This document shows positions 56,088-64,000 of a DNA stretch of 64,000 nt, piece after piece. The position numbers were made by a program, and so were the translations under genes. A model generated the notes under the pieces. That model saw only the letters and a list, made by a program, of their open reading frames with translations, made no database searches and was not told the origin of the DNA. The stretch is taken from NCBI GenBank assembly GCA_016708905.1, contig JADJEV010000001.1:372001-436000 (forward strand), in the 5' to 3' direction. The stretch is from Candidatus Methylophosphatis roskildensis. GTDB taxonomy: Bacteria; Pseudomonadota; Gammaproteobacteria; Burkholderiales; Rhodocyclaceae. The first letter of the stretch is position 1; the number at the start of each line of letters is the position of its first letter.

Positions 56088-56500
56088 GTCGGATTCCGGC
56101 GGTGGTGCGATTGGCGGTCGATGAAGTGACCCGGTCCGTGCGATGTTAGCAAATGCGCTCGGTGCCCCGGGAAGCGTATGGCTTCCGGGACATGGGCCGA
56201 GGTGGTCGATGGCAGTTGGAAGAGTGCGCATCGTGGCGGGCTACAATCGACCATGAACACCAATGCGCGCGTACAGGCCGGTTCGCCCGGGCGCCGCACC
56301 CCCGGCCCAGGTTGTTCTCTCGAAGGGGGACGGAGGGCGCGACGCACGAGCGAATACCTTGCCGGATTGGCGAGTCGTTGATGTTGGGCTTCGCTGCGCT
56401 CTGCCCAACCTACCAGACTGGGCTTGGCAAGCGGCAGAATACCGGGTGATCCACCGGTACGTTCGAGAGAGCGCGGTTTCGGACTTGCGAAACGAGGTAC
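56088..56500. other. Divergent gap with palindromic repeat, no supported gene
   Basis: The 413-base gap carries a TACAAT (56242-56247), a GGAAGC/GCTTCC hairpin near 56170, a short 42-codon frame from 56253 with no similarity, and the repeat at 56383-56409. No gene or RNA is recognised. Confidence 0.4.
56383..56409. repeat. GTTGGGC...GCCCAAC palindromic intergenic repeat
   Basis: Arms GTTGGGC and GCCCAAC surround TTCGCTGCGCTCT, the form of a palindromic repeat widely seen in proteobacterial intergenic DNA. Only one clear copy is seen in the window. Confidence 0.55.
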
Positions 56501-56932
56501 TTGGCGGCTTTGCACGACACCGTGCCCTATCAGTTGCTCGCCGATGCGGTGCTCACGCTGCACGTGTTGACCGTCGGCTTCGTCGTCGGCGGCCTCGTCC
56601 TGATCCTCGTCGGCAACCTGCGCGGCTGGACCTGGGTCAATGCCATGTGGTTCAGGCTGGCGCATCTGGCGGCAATCGCGTTCGTCGTGGCCGAGGCCTG
56701 GTTCGGCGTGGTGTGTCCGCTGACGTCGCTGGAAATGTGGCTGCGCGAGAGGGCTCACGCGAGCACCTACGCCGGCAGCTTCATCGAGCACTGGTTGCAG
56801 CGCATCCTCTATTACCAGGCCCCGGGCTGGGTCTTCACTGTCACCTACTCGCTGTTCGGGCTGGCCGTCGTTGCAGCGTGGTGGTACTTCCCGCCGAGAT
56901 CGAATCGGCGCGTCGATCAGACAGATGCCTGA
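56501..56932 (+). CDS. DUF2784 membrane protein
   Basis: The 143-residue protein has four hydrophobic segments (about residues 10-35, 48-70, 55-72 region, 110-128), with the DUF2784 hallmarks VLTLHVLTVGFVVGG, NLRGWTWVNAMWFRLAHL and VVCPLTSLE. Function is unknown. The start is the TTG at 56501 behind CGAGG; a GTG at about 56522 is possible. Confidence 0.82.
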   Translation: MAALHDTVPYQLLADAVLTLHVLTVGFVVGGLVLILVGNLRGWTWVNAMWFRLAHLAAIAFVVAEAWFGVVCPLTSLEMWLRERAHASTYAGSFIEHWLQRILYYQAPGWVFTVTYSLFGLAVVAAWWYFPPRSNRRVDQTDA

Positions 56933-57080
56933 CCCGTCGCCGCCGCGCGCAGCCTGCGGGGCCGGGCCCGCGCTGGCAAACATGTTGCAGCCCTAGCGCA
57001 CCGCCCGGCAGGCTGGCAACATCGACACGGTCCATGTTGCGCCCGCGGACCGACTATAAAGAGTGCAAGGAGACGCCAAG

Positions 57081-57461
57081 ATGCCACTGGTACGCATTGC
57101 GTTGATGAAGGGGCCGCACCAGGGATACGGGCGGAAGATCGGCGAGATCGTCTATCGGGCGATGGTCGATACGATCAAGGTGCCGCACCAGGACCATTTC
57201 CAGATCATCAGCGAGCACGACGCCGACACCCTGATCTACGATCCCGACTACCTCGGCATCCGGCGCAGCGATGGCGTGGTCTTGATCCAGATCACGCTCA
57301 ACGAGGGGCGATCGGTCGACATGAAAAAGGCGCTCTACGCGACGATCGCCGAGCGGCTGCACGACGAACTGGCGATTCGCAGGGAGGACGTGCTGATCAA
57401 TCTGGTGGAAGTGAAGAAGGAGAACTGGTCGTTCGGCAACGGTGTGGCGCAGTACGCCTGA
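57081..57461 (+). CDS. Tautomerase-superfamily protein (MSAD-like)
   Basis: The 126-residue protein starts MPLVRIALMKG, leaving the catalytic Pro1 after Met removal. Length, Asp37 and the C-terminal WSFGNGVAQY match malonate semialdehyde decarboxylase-like members. The arginine pair that MSAD uses at 73 and 75 aligns here with Asn and Gly (ITLNEGRS), so decarboxylase activity is uncertain. ATG at 57081 follows AAGGAG. It lies 18 bases before the NAD(P)H oxidoreductase. Confidence 0.85.
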   Translation: MPLVRIALMKGPHQGYGRKIGEIVYRAMVDTIKVPHQDHFQIISEHDADTLIYDPDYLGIRRSDGVVLIQITLNEGRSVDMKKALYATIAERLHDELAIRREDVLINLVEVKKENWSFGNGVAQYA

Positions 57462-57479
57462 CCCGCGGAGGGACGAAAC

Positions 57480-58058
57480 ATGGGCAAGCGCATCACGATC
57501 ATCCAGGGACATCCCGATCCGCGCGGCAATCGCTACGGGCACGGACTGGCGCAGGCCTACCGCGACGGCGCAGTCGAAGTCGGGCACGAGGTCAGGGTGG
57601 TGGACGTGGCGCAGCTCGACTTCCCGCTGCTGCGCACGCAGGAAGACTGGGGGGGCGGCAGCATGCCGGCCGGGCTGCTGGCGGCGCAGCAGGCGATGTT
57701 GTGGGCCGAGCATCTGGTGGTGTTCTTCCCACTGTGGCTCGGCACCATGCCGGCCTTGCTGAAGGGCTTCTTCGAGCAGGTGCTGCGCCTGAACTCGGGT
57801 GCGGCGGATGCCGCCACAGCGGCGCACGCTTTGCTGGCCGGGCATTCCGGGCGGGTGGTGGTGACCATGGCGATGCCGGCACGCAGGTATCGCTGGACCT
57901 ATTCCGCCCACGGCGTACGCGGACTGGAGCGCAGCCTGCTCGGCTTCGTCGGCGTCAAACCGATCCGCGAAACCCTGATCGGGATGGTCGAGGAACCCGG
58001 CGCACAGCACCTGCGCTGGATCGAGCGGCTGCACGAACTCGGACGTTCGGCCGACTGA
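57480..58058 (+). CDS. NAD(P)H-dependent oxidoreductase (flavodoxin-like fold)
   Basis: The 192-residue quinone-reductase-like protein has an N-terminal ITIIQGHPDPRGNRYGHGLA and FFPLWLGTMPALLKGFFEQVL, typical of the NQO1/KefF/MdaB flavodoxin-fold group. It probably reduces quinones or electrophiles with FMN. It follows the tautomerase closely, and both may be one transcript. Confidence 0.88.
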   Translation: MGKRITIIQGHPDPRGNRYGHGLAQAYRDGAVEVGHEVRVVDVAQLDFPLLRTQEDWGGGSMPAGLLAAQQAMLWAEHLVVFFPLWLGTMPALLKGFFEQVLRLNSGAADAATAAHALLAGHSGRVVVTMAMPARRYRWTYSAHGVRGLERSLLGFVGVKPIRETLIGMVEEPGAQHLRWIERLHELGRSAD

Positions 58059-58092
58059 GCGGCAAACACGATTACATCGTGCCTGCCTGCGA

Positions 58093-58200
58093 GCCGCATG
58101 GATAGACGGTCTGCGGCATGGCATTCCGCAAAGCCGCATGGATATTCGGCCTCAGCCATGCCATACCGCAGAAGGCCGTGGATACTGGCCCGCAGCCGAC
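58093..58200. repeat. Degenerate tandem repeat, period about 40 bases
   Basis: Three copies start with GCCGCATGGATA (58093), GCCGCATGGATA (58133) and GCCGTGGATA (58175), each followed by a CGGCATGGCATTCCGCA-like word. They fill most of the gap before the ybiT gene. No coding role is seen; a role in the downstream leader is possible. Confidence 0.55.
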
Positions 58201-58301
58201 CATCCCGGCGAGCGGCTTCCGACCCCCGAAACCGCTAAACTCGTCGCCTTTTGCACCGCCGCATTTCCCCTGTAGCGGCGCCTGACCAGGATTGGATAGC
58301 A

Positions 58302-59936
<1,635 letters not shown>

Positions 59937-59948
59937 GAGCCCGGTCTG

Positions 59949-60827
59949 TCACCTGGCGATCGGCGGCAGTTCGCGCAGCTTCTGTTCGAGCACCACGCCG
60001 TACTTCTCGTCGAGACCGACCCGCAAGCGCAGCGGCATGCCGTCCTCCCGGCGCAGCCAGAGGTCGAGCGCAGCATCGTCGCCGTGCCTGAACTCGCGCG
60101 TCAGGTGCACCGCGGCGACCTGATCCTTGCCGATCTGCACCATGTCGTCCGACGGTTTCATGATGAACTCCTTGGTCGAATTGCCATCGGTCGCGGCGAT
60201 CGTGATCGGGGTCTGCGGAAGCGGCTGCCGCAGGAACAGGTAGGGCATGCTCGCGCTATCGGCGATGCGGTAGTCGACCGCTTCGACCTTGATCTGCCTG
60301 CCGTTCTTGAAGTAGGTCGCAGTCCGTTTCGAATAGTCGGTATTGACTGCCAGACGCCGTTTCGAGCCACGCGACTCGCTGAACTTCTGCGAGGCGAGGT
60401 AGCCGCCGCCGACCGCGCCTTCGCTGCGCCGCGCGAGCGTGTCGCCGCCGAGCACCGCGGCCAGAATGCGGTTGGCTCGGCCCCCCGACGTTATCGTGTA
60501 GGCGGTCTCCGAGATGCTGACGACATCGTCGATGGTACCGGCCGAGACCGAGCCTCCCAGCAAGGACATGGCCCCCTTGACCGCCTTGACCCGGGTGGCG
60601 GCCTCGGAGCTGCGGCTGGCATCGACCGTGATGCTGAGGTCGTAGTGGGCCACCACCTTCAGCGGTGCCGCCGGTGCGAGCGGAGCAGCCGGTGCGAGCG
60701 GAGCAGCCGGAGCAGACGGGGCAGACGGGGCAGACGGGGCAGACGGTGCGGCCGGTGCGCCAAGCGCGAATCCCGCGCCGCCGAGACTGGCGATCACGAC
60801 AGCGATACGAACGAAACGACACGACAC
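59949..60827 (-). CDS. DUF3108 secreted protein
   Basis: The 292-residue protein has a signal peptide (FVRIAVVIASLGGAGFALG), an Ala-Pro-Ser/Leu repeat linker (about residues 25-55) coded by perfect 9- and 18-base tandem repeats, and a DUF3108 beta-rich domain (YDLSITVDA..., DYSKRTATYFKNGRQIKVEAVDYRI, LDLWLRREDGMPLRL). Periplasmic; function unknown. The start is the GTG at 60827 after GAGGA. Convergent with ybiT, 12 bases apart. Confidence 0.85.
   Translation of the reverse strand: MSCRFVRIAVVIASLGGAGFALGAPAAPSAPSAPSAPSAPAAPLAPAAPLAPAAPLKVVAHYDLSITVDASRSSEAATRVKAVKGAMSLLGGSVSAGTIDDVVSISETAYTITSGGRANRILAAVLGGDTLARRSEGAVGGGYLASQKFSESRGSKRRLAVNTDYSKRTATYFKNGRQIKVEAVDYRIADSASMPYLFLRQPLPQTPITIAATDGNSTKEFIMKPSDDMVQIGKDQVAAVHLTREFRHGDDAALDLWLRREDGMPLRLRVGLDEKYGVVLEQKLRELPPIAR
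60671..60748. repeat. Tandem repeats coding the Ala-Pro linker of the DUF3108 protein
   Basis: Two perfect 18-base units (60671-60688, 60689-60706) and four 9-base units CAGACGGGG (60713-60748, last one CAGACGGTG) encode PLAPAA and PSA repeats in the minus-strand protein. Such arrays change length by slippage. Confidence 0.75.
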
Positions 60828-60906
60828 GAGATTGTCCTCTTCAACAGGTTCGCCGCGCCCAGGCGGCGGTTTGCAATATGGCCCGGCGCGGCGCGGGCCG
60901 CATCGA

Positions 60907-61602
60907 CTATCGGGGTGCCGGCGAACCGCCGCCGGCTGTGGCCGCCGCAGCCTCTGCCTCGGCGCGGCGCTTGGCATGTGCGGCCGCCTTGCGATCGATC
61001 TCGGCGCGCTGCTCGGCAGCCGACGCCGCACGCTTGCTCGCCCGCTCGGCCTCGGCGGACTGCCTTCGCGCGGCATCGTCGGCAGACTTGCGGCGCCTCG
61101 CGGCTTCGGCGGCAGCGCGCGCCGGCGCTTCCTGCAGATCGCGCTCGCGCTCGGCGTCGCGCTCAGCCTGCTCGGTGGCACGCATCTGCGCCTCCTCGCT
61201 ACTGCGCGCGGCCGCTTCGTGCTCGGGCAACTTGTCGGCGCTTTGCGCTTCGCGCTGCGCGTTCTCGCGCAGCCTGACCTCGCGCTGCAGACGATCCGCG
61301 CTGACGTCGAGCTGGCGGGCTTCGAGGGTCTTGCGCAGGCGCTCCTGCTTCGCGTCGCCGATGCAGCCAGACACCATCACCTTGTCGTAGCATGCGGCCT
61401 CGCGGCGGCGGAACTCGTCGTCCGCCTCGCTGCGAAGGGCCTGGGCGCGTGCGTGGCGGGCCTTGGCGTCTTCGAGCAGGCGCTCGCGCTCGCCGGGGGC
61501 GAGCGGTGCGAAGGTCGAGACCTTCGGCGGCGGGTCGGCGGCAATCACGATACGGGTGGCGAAGACAGTGGCCAGCGCCAGCGCCGTGAGCAGGGTTTTC
61601 AT
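60907..61602 (-). CDS. Secreted charged coiled-coil protein
   Basis: The 231-residue product starts at the ATG at 61602 with a signal peptide (MKTLLTALALATVFATRIVIAA). The mature part is almost wholly charged helix (Ala/Arg/Glu/Lys, about residues 35-215), with a Cys pair in REAACYDKVMVSGCIGDAK of the type seen in small periplasmic coiled-coil proteins. No enzyme motif. Family not recognised; role perhaps structural in the envelope. Confidence 0.68.
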   Translation of the reverse strand: MKTLLTALALATVFATRIVIAADPPPKVSTFAPLAPGERERLLEDAKARHARAQALRSEADDEFRRREAACYDKVMVSGCIGDAKQERLRKTLEARQLDVSADRLQREVRLRENAQREAQSADKLPEHEAAARSSEEAQMRATEQAERDAERERDLQEAPARAAAEAARRRKSADDAARRQSAEAERASKRAASAAEQRAEIDRKAAAHAKRRAEAEAAAATAGGGSPAPR

Positions 61603-61692
61603 CGGACACAAGGATACCGGAAGCGGATGGCGAAAGCGCGTTGCCGGTGGGCAACGCCTACAATGGCGGCCTTGCTTCGACCCTCGTCGCCC

Positions 61693-63591
<1,899 letters not shown>

Positions 63592-63642
63592 CGTGCGTTC
63601 CAGCGCCGTTCGCAGCGGGCAGCCGGATCGATTTCCCGCGAA

Positions 63643-63867
63643 TCAGTCGCGGCGGATGAGGTCGTAAGGAGCGGCCTGAGCCGCGATACGGGCGCGCGCC
63701 TCACGCACTTCGTCCGGCGTCGCGCTGAGGGTGGCGCGCTGACGCGCGAGCACGGAATAGGCGATCAGCGCCACCAGAAGCAGAACCAGCGGCACCATGC
63801 CGCCGTAATGGATGGCCGTTGCGCCGAGCAAAGCGGCCAACGCCAGCGAAACCACTATCTTGCCCAT
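63643..63867 (-). CDS. Small membrane protein of unknown function
   Basis: The 74-residue product starts at the ATG at 63867 behind GGAGAACGAG. Hydrophobic residues 4-40 form one or two membrane segments (IVVSLALAALLGATAIHYGG, MVPLVLLLVALIAYSVLA) and a short basic, helical tail follows. No family recognised. A large dyad lies about 40 bases upstream. Confidence 0.6.
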   Translation of the reverse strand: MGKIVVSLALAALLGATAIHYGGMVPLVLLLVALIAYSVLARQRATLSATPDEVREARARIAAQAAPYDLIRRD

Positions 63868-63902
63868 CTCGTTCTCCAGTGCCGTGCCGAGGATGGCTAC
63901 GG

Positions 63903-63940
63903 ACTTTCTCGTACCAATATAGATAGTTATTGGAGAAAGT
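63903..63940. promoter_or_regulatory. Large dyad upstream of the small membrane protein
   Basis: ACTTTCTC (63903-63910) with GAGAAAGT (63933-63940), and CCAATA (63914-63919) with TATTGG (63928-63933), form nested inverted repeats in an AT-rich stretch. The geometry suits a dimeric regulator. Position relative to the promoter is not fixed by sequence. Confidence 0.5.
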
Positions 63941-64000
63941 TCAGCCAAGATAGCGCAAAAACACGACAACTTTCTGGCAGGCAAGGAGAATATTTTTTGT

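Noticed and set aside
56253..56381. Small gene after the TACAAT box
   Set aside because: The 42-codon frame is Arg/Gly/Pro-rich, has no ribosome site and no recognisable family.
60671..60748. CRISPR-like array
   Set aside because: Units are 9 and 18 bases without spacers, and they code a protein linker.
60832..61692. Upstream extension of the YheS frame
   Set aside because: It overlaps the minus-strand coiled-coil gene and shows no ABC-F similarity before 61693.

Overview
The window looks like chromosomal DNA of a betaproteobacterium, most likely Rhodocyclales-like. This is inferred from the high GC content and from the order topB-smg-dprA-lysM // def-fmt-(bactofilin)-rsmB-DUF4390-ntrY-ntrX, followed by hemE-priA, an arrangement familiar from Azoarcus/Thauera-type genomes. 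No rRNA, tRNA, CRISPR array or recognisable IS transposase is seen.

Layout. (1) 1-5.0 kb is a small defence/toxin patch: a Fic protein cut by the window edge with a strong promoter threaded through inverted repeats, an MmeI-like single-chain restriction-modification gene broken by one in-frame stop between nuclease and methyltransferase, and a DUF1778/GNAT toxin-antitoxin pair. (2) 5.1-8.0 kb holds an acetaldehyde-type aldehyde dehydrogenase with its DUF779 partner behind a textbook sigma-54 promoter, and a flavin reductase. (3) 8.1-27.7 kb is housekeeping: purT-mutY, topB, smg-dprA-lysM, def-fmt, a bactofilin, rsmB-DUF4390-ntrYX (the NtrX has lost its ATPase motifs), hemE and priA. The hemE-priA gap carries two consensus DnaA boxes and a perfect palindrome. 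(4) 27.8-34.3 kb is a Cus-type Cu(I)/Ag(I) efflux operon (small Cys/His protein, CusC, a CusB-CusF fusion, CusA). (5) 34.3-37.3 kb holds a shortened orphan chaperone-usher outer-membrane usher, a methyltransferase and a small secreted protein.

(6) 37.4-56.1 kb is the most distinctive part. A XanB2-like chorismatase, a flavin-halogenase-like oxidoreductase, an acyltransferase and a MipA/OmpV porin lie on the left. A GT2 glycosyltransferase and a tightly overlapping ketosynthase / chain-length-factor / dehydratase / ketoreductase set lie on the right. Together they read as a xanthomonadin-type aryl-polyene pigment locus. It is split by about 7 kb of unrelated genes (TPR protein, SARP-type regulator, ParS/RES toxin-antitoxin, methyltransferase and AraC regulator). 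Two tandem methyltransferases with a regulatory domain of the PKMT type sit inside the right half. Carrier protein, aryl-AMP ligase, thioesterase and exporter genes are not in the window.

(7) 56.5-64 kb holds a DUF2784 membrane protein, an MSAD-like tautomerase, an NAD(P)H oxidoreductase, two ABC-F ATPases (YbiT and YheS types), a DUF3108 protein, a coiled-coil secreted protein and a small membrane protein with a large dyad upstream. Several palindromic or tandem repeats lie in the gaps of this part.
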